A stretch of 56,765 bases of DNA from Gemmatimonadota bacterium (GTDB lineage Bacteria; Gemmatimonadota; Gemmatimonadetes; Longimicrobiales; Gaopeijiaceae), in assembly GCA_022340755.1 (NCBI GenBank), contig JAJDNI010000010.1, positions 1-56,765 on the forward strand, in the 5' to 3' direction. The notes below the pieces were generated by a model that worked only from the letters and a program-made list of their open reading frames with translations, searched no databases and was not told where the DNA came from. The translations under genes were made by a program, and so were the position numbers. The first letter of the stretch is position 1, and every line of letters starts with the position of its first letter. Of this stretch, positions 26,066-34,427 are shown piece by piece.

Positions 26066-28816
26066 ATGACTGGTATTGAACGCATAGCAGTTCAGACAGG
26101 CGTAGCCGCCCTCGTCGGGGTCCTCCTTTGCGCCCTTCCCTCGCCGATCCTCGCCCAGCAGGCAGATGGGGACGCCGGCGGCGCCAGCGGCGCCAGCCCC
26201 CTCCCCACCGTGCGTGCGGTGCGCCTCACCGAGCCCATCCACATGGATGGCCTCCTGGACGAGGCCGCCTGGGCGCGGAACACCCCGGCCACCGGCTTCA
26301 TCCAGGTGGATCCGCTGGAGGGGCAGCCCGCCACGGAGCGCACCGAGGTCCGCGTCCTCTTCGACGACGACGCCATCTACGTGGGCGCCATGCTCTACGA
26401 CCGGGGGCCCGTATCCACCCGGCTGGGGCGCCGGGACGGGTTCCTCATGGACTCGGACCAGTTCGTCATCTCCTTCGACAGCTACAACGACAACCGCACG
26501 GGATTCAAGTTCGAGATCAACCCGTCGGGGGTCAGGGGCGACCAGGCCCTTTCGGGAGGCCAGGACCGCCACGGCGACAGCTCCTGGGACCCGGTCTGGC
26601 AGGCCGCCACCCACATCACCGACGAGGGGTGGAGCGTCGAGGCTCGCATCCCCCTCTCCCAGCTCCGCTTCCGCAACACCGAAGACCAGGTCTGGGGGGT
26701 CCAGTTCACCCGTGAGATCGCCCGCAACCGGGAGAACGACGTCCTCTCGTTCACTCCCAAGGACGAGCGCTCCGGCATCGCCCGCTACGGCGACCTGCTG
26801 GGCCTTCGCGGCATCCAGCAGTCCAGGGGGCTGGAAATCCTGCCGTACTTCCTGGGCCGGGCTGATTTCGGCCCCATCACCCAGAGCGACGAGGTGTCGT
26901 TCAAGAACCCCTACCGGGACGGCTCCGACTTCTTCTACGGGCTGGGCTTCGACCTCAAGTACCGTCTCAGCTCCAACCTCACTCTGAACGGCACGGTGAA
27001 CCCGGATTTCGGCCAGGTGGAGGTGGACCCGGCGGTGGTGAACCTCAGCGCCTACGAGACCCGCTACCAGGAGAAGCGGCCTTTCTTCGTGGAGGGAGCC
27101 GACATCTTCTCCTTTGGTGGGGGCGGCGGCGGTGGTGGGATGATGGGAGGAGGAGGCGGTGGTGGGGGCGGCACCCAGATCCTCTATTCCCGGCGCATCG
27201 GCGCCTCCCCGAAAGGCTCTCTCCCTGACGGTGCGATCTATGGAGACAAGCCAGAGGCAGCCACCATCCTCGGCGCTACCAAGCTCACGGGGAAGACCGC
27301 AAGTGGCTGGTCCCTGGGGATGATGGAGGCCGTCACACAGCGGGAGATGGCTCCCTGGGTGGACGACATGGACCAGGAGCACACGGCCCAGGTGGAGCCC
27401 CTGACCAACTTCCTGGTGGTTCGGGCCCGCCGGGACCTGCGGGAGGGCCAGACCACTGTCGGCGCCATCGGCACGGTGGTGAACCGGGACCTCAGCGACC
27501 CGGCGCTGGCCACGTCCCTTCGCTCCTCTGCCTACGTGGGCGGCGTGGACTTCCTCCACGAATTCGCCAACCGGGCCTGGTCAGTGAACGGCCATTTCGT
27601 GACCAGCCGCATCGCCGGCGACCCCGAGGTCATGATCTCGGCCCAGGAGTCCTCCGCCCGGTATTACCAGAGGCCCGATGCCGGGTATCTCTCTCTGGAC
27701 GAGGCGGCGTCCACGCTCATGGGGTACAAAGCCAACCTGGAGCTCCAGAAGCAGGCGGGGCTCCACTGGCAGGGAGGCGTGGAGGTTGGCGCCACGAGCC
27801 CCGGTTTCGAGGTCAACGACCTGGGGTACCAGCGGGACGCCGACCGGCGCAAGGGAACGGTCCGACTCGAGTACCAGGAGAACCGGCCCGGCACCGTGCT
27901 CCGGCGATGGAACCTCAACGCCAGCACCGATGCCACCTGGAACTACGGGAACAACCGCATCGGGACCGGGCTGAACCTTCGGGGGAACTGGACCTTCATG
28001 AACTACTGGTCCGTGAACCTCGGCCTCAACCATGACTTCGCGGCCCTGGACGACCGCCTCACCCGGGGCGGACCCCTGGCCCGAAAGCTCGAGAAGAACC
28101 AGCTCTCATTCGGAGGATCGTCCGATTTCTCCAAGCCCTATACCCTCCGGGCCAACGGTCGCTACGAGTGGGACGAGGCCGGGGGTTGGCAGGGAAGCCT
28201 CGGCACTTCCTTCGGCATCAAGCCCGCCAGCACCTGGGAGCTTTCGCTGGGGCCCCGCGTCTCCTTCAACCACTCGGCCGCCCAGTACGTGACCCAGCAC
28301 GAAGACCCCCTCGCCGCAGCCACCTATGGCGCGCGCTACATCTTCGCCGACCTCGCGCAGACCACCATCTCCATGGAGACCCGGCTGAACCTCACCTTCA
28401 GCCCGAACCTGACCCTGGAGATGTACGCCCAGCCCTTCATGGCCAGCGGTAACTACGGCGCTCTCAAGGAGCTCCGGGCTCCCCGCACTTTCGAGTTCGA
28501 CGAGTACGGCGTGGACATGGGGACCATTCGGCGGGACTCCGACGGGTACTACTACATCGACCCCGACGGCCCGGGGGGGCCAGCAGGCGAGTTCTCCGTC
28601 TACGACCGGGATTTCAACCGGGTGTCGCTGCGGGGCACGGGGGTGCTGCGCTGGGAATGGCGTCCCGGCTCCACCCTCTTCCTGGTGTGGCAGCAGAGCC
28701 GCTCCGACTACATGGAGGGCGGAGATTTCAACTTCGGTCGGGACGTCAGGTCCATGTGGAACGCCGATACCAAGAACGTATTCATGTTCAAGGTGACGTA
28801 CTGGCTCGGGTCGTAG
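26066..28816 (+). CDS. DUF5916 outer-membrane protein with CBM9-like domain and glycine tract
   Basis: 916 residues from the ATG at 26066. The signal peptide ends at PSPILAQQ. The CBM9-like part reads IHMDGLLDEAAWARNTPATG, FEINPSGVRGDQALSG and WSVEARIPLSQLRFRN. The DUF5916 part has VNPDFGQVEVDPAVVNLSAY and EKRPFFVEGADIFSFG. Directly after it comes a glycine-rich insert with two Met (DNA about 27117-27173), which is absent from the sister gene at 23694. Beta strands continue to the end (MFKVTYWLGS). It is longer than the sister by about 160 residues. It should be an outer-membrane barrel; the substrate is unknown. Confidence 0.88.
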   Translation: MTGIERIAVQTGVAALVGVLLCALPSPILAQQADGDAGGASGASPLPTVRAVRLTEPIHMDGLLDEAAWARNTPATGFIQVDPLEGQPATERTEVRVLFDDDAIYVGAMLYDRGPVSTRLGRRDGFLMDSDQFVISFDSYNDNRTGFKFEINPSGVRGDQALSGGQDRHGDSSWDPVWQAATHITDEGWSVEARIPLSQLRFRNTEDQVWGVQFTREIARNRENDVLSFTPKDERSGIARYGDLLGLRGIQQSRGLEILPYFLGRADFGPITQSDEVSFKNPYRDGSDFFYGLGFDLKYRLSSNLTLNGTVNPDFGQVEVDPAVVNLSAYETRYQEKRPFFVEGADIFSFGGGGGGGGMMGGGGGGGGGTQILYSRRIGASPKGSLPDGAIYGDKPEAATILGATKLTGKTASGWSLGMMEAVTQREMAPWVDDMDQEHTAQVEPLTNFLVVRARRDLREGQTTVGAIGTVVNRDLSDPALATSLRSSAYVGGVDFLHEFANRAWSVNGHFVTSRIAGDPEVMISAQESSARYYQRPDAGYLSLDEAASTLMGYKANLELQKQAGLHWQGGVEVGATSPGFEVNDLGYQRDADRRKGTVRLEYQENRPGTVLRRWNLNASTDATWNYGNNRIGTGLNLRGNWTFMNYWSVNLGLNHDFAALDDRLTRGGPLARKLEKNQLSFGGSSDFSKPYTLRANGRYEWDEAGGWQGSLGTSFGIKPASTWELSLGPRVSFNHSAAQYVTQHEDPLAAATYGARYIFADLAQTTISMETRLNLTFSPNLTLEMYAQPFMASGNYGALKELRAPRTFEFDEYGVDMGTIRRDSDGYYYIDPDGPGGPAGEFSVYDRDFNRVSLRGTGVLRWEWRPGSTLFLVWQQSRSDYMEGGDFNFGRDVRSMWNADTKNVFMFKVTYWLGS

Positions 28817-28818
28817 CC

Positions 28819-28880
28819 CGCCGGCGCGGGCGAGCACGAATGGGCACTACCCGACCCCGTGCTGTGCGCCCGCGCCGGCG
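28819..28880. terminator. Long hairpin between convergent genes, likely bidirectional terminator
   Basis: Arms CGCCGGCGCGGGCG (28819-28832) and CGCCCGCGCCGGCG (28867-28880) match perfectly over 14 bp around a 34-base loop. The hairpin fills the gap between the DUF5916 stop at 28816 and the DinB-like stop at 28892. No long T-run follows on either strand. Confidence 0.6.
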
Positions 28881-28891
28881 AGCCTACACCG

Positions 28892-29416
28892 CTACATCCC
28901 GCCCTGGCTGGACGGCGGCACCATGCCGTTGATGCGCATGTAGGTGACGAGGTTTCCGTAGTGCTCGAAGTCGTGAGCCATGTTGAATGCCAGCACCGAG
29001 AGCTTGGTGTGCGGCTGCCCGAAGAACGTGAGGGCATCGTTCAGCTTGGAGGCGGGAATGCCGTAGGCGGCATCGCAGTAGGCGAAGGCATCCTTGACCG
29101 CTTTCACCAGCTCCGCCTTGGACGTGAGCTTCTCGGCGGAGGGCATGGTCGGCGCCTTCTCTCCGCGGACGGGCGCGCAGAACCCGTACTGGGAGTCCGC
29201 CACATGGCCGATGATCTCGCCGAACGTGCGGACCTCGGGTGTCGGCCGGAACGAGTACTTGTCCTCGGGCATCTGCTCGGCGGACGCGGTGATGTAGCCG
29301 CGCACGGACTCGTACAGGGAGCGCACGCCGGCGAGTGATGCGGCATCCTGCCCCGTCTGGGCCGATGCGGGTGTAGCGGCCAGAAGGGCCACCATGGGGA
29401 TCCAGGCTTTCTTCAT
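28892..29416 (-). CDS. Exported DinB/YfiT-superfamily protein
   Basis: 174 residues. The signal peptide (MKKAWIPMVALLAATPASAQ) is followed by a four-helix DinB-like domain: YITASAEQMPEDKYSFRPTPE, TFGEIIGHVADSQYGFCAPV and LSVLAFNMAHDFEHYGNLVTY. The histidines of GHVAD and of HDFEHYG correspond to the usual metal triad. DinB-like proteins include thiol transferases and many of unknown role, and periplasmic copies are common in this phylum-level group. It lies upstream of nothing on its strand and converges on the DUF5916 gene. Confidence 0.85.
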   Translation of the reverse strand: MKKAWIPMVALLAATPASAQTGQDAASLAGVRSLYESVRGYITASAEQMPEDKYSFRPTPEVRTFGEIIGHVADSQYGFCAPVRGEKAPTMPSAEKLTSKAELVKAVKDAFAYCDAAYGIPASKLNDALTFFGQPHTKLSVLAFNMAHDFEHYGNLVTYMRINGMVPPSSQGGM

Positions 29417-29527
29417 GGTCGTCTGCTCCTGCTGTGGGAGGGTCGAAACAGCACCCTCGAGGCAGCCGAGGGTGCCGTCACTGCTTCCGGCCCCTCAATG
29501 GGCGGGCCGGGTTCTGGGCCCGCTTTC

Positions 29528-31216
29528 TCAGCGCCGGTTCGTCGCCTCGGGCATCGGTGGCCTGGGCAGCATCTCGTCCCGCTGGGCCGCCTGCCACACG
29601 AAGCTCGCCACCACGGCGGCGTTGAACTTCATGTCATCGGGGATCAGGTGCTCGTAGACGTCCTGGTTCGTATGGTGCGTAAGGTTGCTGTAGTCGAGGG
29701 GATCCTGGATGAACTGGAATCCCGGGAGCCCCGCGGCGATGAACGACAGGTGGTCGGTGCCGCCCGTGTTGCGAATGGTGAGCGTGGCCATGCCTTGGTC
29801 GCGGAAGGGTCCCATCCACGCGTCGAAGATCGGACGCTCCGCTTCGATCCCCTGGAGGTAGACCCCGCGGATCTTGCCACCGCCGTTGTCCACGTTGAAG
29901 TACGCCGCCAGCTTGGCTTGCTCCGGTGTGGCGTGGAAACCAGATGCATCGGCGGACCCGAAGTGCTGGCGCACGTAGGCCCGGGAGCCCAGGAGCCCCT
30001 GCTCCTCGCCCGTCCACAGGGCGATGCGGACCGTGCGGCGGGGTTTCAGCCCGAGCTTCATGAGGAGTCGAACAGCCTCGAGCATGGTTGCGGAGCCGGC
30101 GCCGTTGTCAGTGGCGCCGGTACCCCCGTGCCATGTGTCGAAGTGGCCGCCCAGCATCACCACCTGGTCCTCGAGCGCGGGGTCGGTCCCCGGAATCTCG
30201 CCGATGATGTTGAAGGAGCTCGTGTTCTGCGGGAAGAACCGGTTCTGCATGTTCAGCTCCAACTGAACCGGGACGCCCTTCTCCACCATGCGCGCGAGGC
30301 GGCCGTAGGACTCCATGGCCACATGGACGAAGGGGACCTTGGGCGCGTCCGCCATGCGCGGCGCGCCGTTGTCGGTGCCGATGTCGCCTTCGGTATGCCG
30401 CGTGTCGCCCAGGAGGATCGCCGCCACGCCCTGATTCTCCATCCAGCGGAGTAGGGTGGTGTCGTTGGTGTTGATGCCGGGCCGGGCGAAGAACCTGCGC
30501 CCCGCCGCGGCTGCCGCGGCGGAGTCCCGCTCGAATTCAGCCTGGCAAACGGGTGAGCGCTGGATTGCCGCCCCACCACGGCCGCCGAAGCGGGCGCGGC
30601 CGCCGCCCGCCTGCGGGGTGGCCGCCGCCATCGCGGCCAGTTGCTCGTCGGTGTCACGCCGGCCGGTGGGCTCGAAGTCGACAACCGGGCGGTTCACGGC
30701 AGACGTGGGCAGGACGAACGCGCCTTTCAGCTTACCGGCATATTGCTGCATCAGCTCGGCGCCGCACCCGGCCTCCACCCGGATGGCCGTGCCGGAAACG
30801 GTCCCGTCGGTGCTGGCGGACCACGCGCGGGGCACCGCCTGGACGATGAATGGCACCGGGGACGTGGCCATGAGCGAGAAGCGCTCGTTCTCCCAGCCGA
30901 TCCCCGGGGGATCGCTCCAGGTCTCCTCGTGCACGTTCTGGAGGCCCCAGGATTTCATCTGTTCCATGGTCCAGTCCGCGGCGCGGCCCTCGCCCGGTGA
31001 CCAGGTGAGCCTCGGGGCGTAGACGTCCGACAGCCAGCTCGCGATGTCCATGATCTGGGAGTGCTCGGCCTCCTCGGCCTGGATACGCTGGATGGTGGCG
31101 ACGTCGACCTCTTCTTGTGCAGCGACGGGAACGCTGGCTACGAGGGCCAGAGTGACAGCGACCGCGCCGAGGAAACGGCGGCGCGCGTTGCAGATGGGGG
31201 CGCCGGTGGCGGACAT
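29528..31216 (-). CDS. Secreted M28-family zinc peptidase
   Basis: 562 residues from the ATG at 31216, which has GGAG 6 bases upstream; an ATG at 31228 would add four residues. The signal peptide RRRFLGAVAVTLALVASVPVAAQ carries paired arginines and may use Tat. A PA-like insert precedes the catalytic domain. M28 metal and catalytic motifs are clear: GGHFDTWHGGTGATDNGAGS (His, Asp, bridging Asp), WTGEEQGLLGSRAY (Glu pair), NVDNGGG, and a late His in NLTHHTNQD. Such enzymes release N-terminal amino acids or act as carboxypeptidases outside the inner membrane. It lies 101 bases after the M24 gene on the same strand. Confidence 0.93.
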   Translation of the reverse strand: MSATGAPICNARRRFLGAVAVTLALVASVPVAAQEEVDVATIQRIQAEEAEHSQIMDIASWLSDVYAPRLTWSPGEGRAADWTMEQMKSWGLQNVHEETWSDPPGIGWENERFSLMATSPVPFIVQAVPRAWSASTDGTVSGTAIRVEAGCGAELMQQYAGKLKGAFVLPTSAVNRPVVDFEPTGRRDTDEQLAAMAAATPQAGGGRARFGGRGGAAIQRSPVCQAEFERDSAAAAAAGRRFFARPGINTNDTTLLRWMENQGVAAILLGDTRHTEGDIGTDNGAPRMADAPKVPFVHVAMESYGRLARMVEKGVPVQLELNMQNRFFPQNTSSFNIIGEIPGTDPALEDQVVMLGGHFDTWHGGTGATDNGAGSATMLEAVRLLMKLGLKPRRTVRIALWTGEEQGLLGSRAYVRQHFGSADASGFHATPEQAKLAAYFNVDNGGGKIRGVYLQGIEAERPIFDAWMGPFRDQGMATLTIRNTGGTDHLSFIAAGLPGFQFIQDPLDYSNLTHHTNQDVYEHLIPDDMKFNAAVVASFVWQAAQRDEMLPRPPMPEATNRR

Positions 31217-31317
31217 GGTGATCTCCATCGGGAAAGGGCGAGACCAAGCGGCGGGTCAAAATGCGGTGGAGAAGCGGCGTTGTCACGCAGGTCGGGGGGT
31301 GGCGCGGCAAGCACGCT

Positions 31318-32511
31318 TCACCCGATGAGGATCAGCTCCTTCTGGGGCTTCGACAGATACTCGGCGCCCGTGGCCGTCACCACGACCATCTCCTCGATGG
31401 TCACCACCCCCCTGCCTGGAACCGTGAGGCGGGGCTCGATGGTGAAGACCATGTTCTCCTCGATGGGCTCGAAGACCTTGTTGGCGTACTTCTCCCAGGC
31501 CGGTCCCAGGAGGGCCGTGCCGTCGTGGGCGAAGCGGCCGACCTGGTGCCCCAGGCCGTGGGGGTACCCCTCGTAGCCCTGGGAGACGATGTGCTCCCGG
31601 GCGACGGCGTCGACGGCGACGCCCTGGACCCCGGGCTTGATGGCCCGCCGCGCCAGCTCGATGGAGGTGACGATCGTGTCGAAGCCCTTCGTGACCTCCG
31701 GCGGCTCGGCCGTCTCCCCCTCTTCCAGGATGTAGAAGGTGCGCTGGAGGTCCGACGTGTAGTCCTCGACCTTGAGGCCGAAGTCCATGTTCAGGACGTG
31801 GCCCCGCTCCACCTTCCGGTCCGTCGGCTGATAGTGTGCGCCCGCGGTGTCGGGTCCGGTGAAGACCGCCGGGCAGTGGGCCGGATCCCACCCGAAGCCC
31901 AGCCCCCGGGACTCGGCTTCCCGGGTCATGAAGGCCGCGATCTCCCTCTCCGTCCTCCCCGGCCGGATGAATCCCTTCACCATGCCGAAGATGCCCAGGG
32001 TGTGGCCGATGGCCTCCCGCATCCTCCCCAGCTCCGTGGCGGTCTTCCGGGCCTTCAGGCTGGACGTGATCTGCTCCGCCGAGACGAGCCGGTCCTGGAA
32101 TCCGATGTCGGCGAGCATTTCCTCCAGGAGGAGGTACATGCCGTGGGTGAGGCCGTCGCAGACCTCGCTGGTCCGCGAGTAGTTCACGGCGATGGACGCG
32201 GGGTCGAGAGCCTTCAGGTAGCCCAGGAGCTCCCCTTTGACCCCCTCCACGTACCCGGTCACCCTGTCCCAGACGCCCAGCTCGTCCACGGTCTGCTTCT
32301 CCATCTGCCCGACGATGGCGTGCGTCTCGCCGGACCGGGCGATGATGAACGCCGAATGCCAGGTCATGTCGGCGGGACAGAGATAGTCCATCATGGGATC
32401 GCGCATCATGCCGCTCTCCCGGACGAAGGTGATCCAGCAGTCGATGCCGTACTCGTCCAGGATCTCGATGGCCTGAGCCACCTTCTCCTTGATCAGCGTC
32501 GCGTCGTTCAT
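31318..32511 (-). CDS. M24-family aminopeptidase (Xaa-Pro peptidase-like)
   Basis: 397 residues, cytosolic. An N-terminal creatinase-like domain (about 1-165) precedes the pita-bread domain. The five metal ligands are present in LNMDFGLKVEDYTSDLQRTF (both Asp), GLGHQVGRFAHD (His), IEENMVFTIEP (Glu) and GVVTIEEMVVV (Glu). The match is to Xaa-Pro aminopeptidase and prolidase relatives, which remove residues next to proline. The upstream element at 32542-32587 puts a GATAAT box about 37 bases before the ATG and is shared with the POT transporter gene, which fits a common peptide-use programme. Confidence 0.92.
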   Translation of the reverse strand: MNDATLIKEKVAQAIEILDEYGIDCWITFVRESGMMRDPMMDYLCPADMTWHSAFIIARSGETHAIVGQMEKQTVDELGVWDRVTGYVEGVKGELLGYLKALDPASIAVNYSRTSEVCDGLTHGMYLLLEEMLADIGFQDRLVSAEQITSSLKARKTATELGRMREAIGHTLGIFGMVKGFIRPGRTEREIAAFMTREAESRGLGFGWDPAHCPAVFTGPDTAGAHYQPTDRKVERGHVLNMDFGLKVEDYTSDLQRTFYILEEGETAEPPEVTKGFDTIVTSIELARRAIKPGVQGVAVDAVAREHIVSQGYEGYPHGLGHQVGRFAHDGTALLGPAWEKYANKVFEPIEENMVFTIEPRLTVPGRGVVTIEEMVVVTATGAEYLSKPQKELILIG

Positions 32512-32541
32512 GTCTCTTGTTCCTCGAGCTCGTCTGCGTCA

Positions 32542-32587
32542 CCCGACATTATCCCCCGCGGCCTGGCATGACGCCACCACCCGCCGG
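32542..32587 (-). promoter_or_regulatory. Shared 46-base promoter element, copy 1 (M24 peptidase)
   Basis: On the minus strand it contains GGGGATAATGTCGGG, with GATAAT as candidate -10 (32553-32548), and GTGGCG about 18 bases before it. 37 of 46 bases match the element at 38544-38589 without gaps. The changes cluster in a 10-base middle block, as expected for a promoter spacer. Confidence 0.6.
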
Positions 32588-32703
32588 AATCGACGCGCGA
32601 GGCGGAGACCGACACGCTGGCGCCTTGCCCGACGCGCCGGCTTGCGACGGGCTGTAGGAGGCCGAATGATGCGCTGTGTCTACCCAAGCGGGAGCGTCAC
32701 GCC

Positions 32704-34377
32704 ATGACCACCGACCCATCGTCGGAGAAGCCGCGACTCAGCCGTCGGGACTGGATGAAGAGAGTCGCCACGTCCGCCGCCGCCACCGCGTTGGTGCCGA
32801 CGGAAACACTGGGGCTGTTGGGAGCGGTTCCCACGGCCGGGACCGAGTTGGCGTTGCGTCGGCCGACCGGGCCCGAGCACTATCCTCCCGAGTGGACCGG
32901 GCACAACCAGCGGCTCGGCGACTACCATGTGGCTGCGGGCTATCCCGCCTACGAGCCGCACCCCCGGTACCTGGGAGAGCTTCGCGGTTCGTGGTGGCAG
33001 ATCGGACAACAGTACGGCGAGCGGGCCGGCGACCTGATTCGGTTGGTCTACGAAGGATGGTACCGCGAGCTGCTGCCGGTTCAGGGCAACCCGGGTGTGA
33101 TGGCCGCCTATCTGCACGAGCAGGAGGCCTACTACGAGGCGCTGGTGCCCGAGGCGCTCGAGATGATGCACGGTATCGCGGACGGCGCGGCCACAGAGCT
33201 CGCGGCGTCCGCCTTCCCCCGCGTGCTCGGGCACTTCCAGAAGATCCTGATGATCAACAGCTACTTCGGGCTCAAGGGCAAGCCGCCCGCCTCCGATACT
33301 CCGCAGACCTCGCGGCCCGAGGACGCGGTGCACGCGTGCAGCGGCGCCGTCATCCTCGGTGCCGCCACGGCCGACGGCAAGACGATCCACGTGAGCTCCG
33401 AGGACCAGCACTTCTTCCCGCAGGAGTACCTGGTGACGTTCGTCGCCAATCCCAGCGATCGTCGGGCCCACCGCTTTACCGTAACCGACTCGGCCGGCGA
33501 GATCGGCAGCGAGCACGCCCAGAACGATCGCGGCGTCACGGTGAGCGGGTATGCCGGTGGCTCCGTCGGCATCCTCGGACCCACCCTGGCCCAACCCTTC
33601 TCGGGATACCGCCGGCCCGGGCTGGACTGGCAGGTGGGAGACTTCTACGCCGCCGCGTTCTCCGATACCGCGAGGCACGCCGTGGAGCTACTTACCGTGG
33701 GACGGGAGGAGTATCGCGCCAGGTCTGGCCGGAAGACCGTGATCGGGAAGTGCACGCTGGGAGCCAACTGGGTCATCTGTGACGCCGACGAGGCGTTCGT
33801 CGTGGAGAGCATCCCGGCGGATCAGCAGGGTCAGGCGCGATATGCCGTGCGCCGCCCCGGCGACATGAACGAGAAGAACGCCCACTACATCGTCTCGACC
33901 AACAACGTCGAGGCACGGGACAGCTACGATGAGGAGAACGTCCGCGAGCCGGACCATCCCATGCGCCAGCACGGCAACGGCGAGCAGCATCCCTCGCACT
34001 TCGGGTTGAACACCACCGGAATGCGCTTCTGGACGTTCATGTCGCTCATCGAGCAGGAGTACGGCCGCATCGACGTCGATATGGTGCAGAAGTGGCGCAC
34101 GACCCACTTCGTCCTGGACAAGGATGGCACCCGCCACGACCACCTGGACGTGGCCGGCCAGCAGATCCCCATCTACTTGGCGCCTGGGGCCGCAACGCTC
34201 TGCCGACACACGTTCGGACCCCCCGGCGTGGATTCGCTCGAGGGAATCAACATCTACGTGAGCCTCTCGGTACCGCAGGACTTGACGTCGTTCCGGACCA
34301 AGGGGCGGCCCTGCGAGTGGGTGGGCCCGTGGGACCGGTTGTCCCTGCGGCAGATCCCACCGGCGGTCGGCGGCTAG
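32704..34377 (+). CDS. Exported C45-like N-terminal-nucleophile acyltransferase/hydrolase
   Basis: 557 residues. The N-terminus has a Tat-type motif LSRRDWMKRVA and a hydrophobic run. LRGSWWQIGQQYGERAGDLI is the usual opening of the C45 (acyl-CoA:6-APA acyltransferase / phospholipase B-like) fold. The candidate nucleophile is the Cys in AVHACSGAVILGAA, followed by the family-like GKTIHVSSEDQHFF. Members self-cleave before the Cys and hydrolyse amides of fatty acids, peptides or beta-lactams. The long C-terminal part contains HPMRQHGNGEQHPSHFGLNT and agrees with phospholipase B-like proteins. It is divergent from the M24 gene and sits among peptidase genes. The substrate is unknown. Confidence 0.72.
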   Translation: MTTDPSSEKPRLSRRDWMKRVATSAAATALVPTETLGLLGAVPTAGTELALRRPTGPEHYPPEWTGHNQRLGDYHVAAGYPAYEPHPRYLGELRGSWWQIGQQYGERAGDLIRLVYEGWYRELLPVQGNPGVMAAYLHEQEAYYEALVPEALEMMHGIADGAATELAASAFPRVLGHFQKILMINSYFGLKGKPPASDTPQTSRPEDAVHACSGAVILGAATADGKTIHVSSEDQHFFPQEYLVTFVANPSDRRAHRFTVTDSAGEIGSEHAQNDRGVTVSGYAGGSVGILGPTLAQPFSGYRRPGLDWQVGDFYAAAFSDTARHAVELLTVGREEYRARSGRKTVIGKCTLGANWVICDADEAFVVESIPADQQGQARYAVRRPGDMNEKNAHYIVSTNNVEARDSYDEENVREPDHPMRQHGNGEQHPSHFGLNTTGMRFWTFMSLIEQEYGRIDVDMVQKWRTTHFVLDKDGTRHDHLDVAGQQIPIYLAPGAATLCRHTFGPPGVDSLEGINIYVSLSVPQDLTSFRTKGRPCEWVGPWDRLSLRQIPPAVGG

Positions 34378-34427
34378 ACCTGGTACCCCTGGCGTCCGGC
34401 CCTTATCCATAGTAATTCTTCTTTCCT

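Noticed and set aside
27117-27173. The G-rich tract as a tandem repeat or G-quadruplex element
   Set aside because: It lies in frame inside a DUF5916 gene and is explained by a run of glycine codons; no regular repeat unit is present.
23556-27559. Minus-strand open frames opposite the DUF5916 genes
   Set aside because: No motifs, and they would need translation through two confirmed outer-membrane protein genes.
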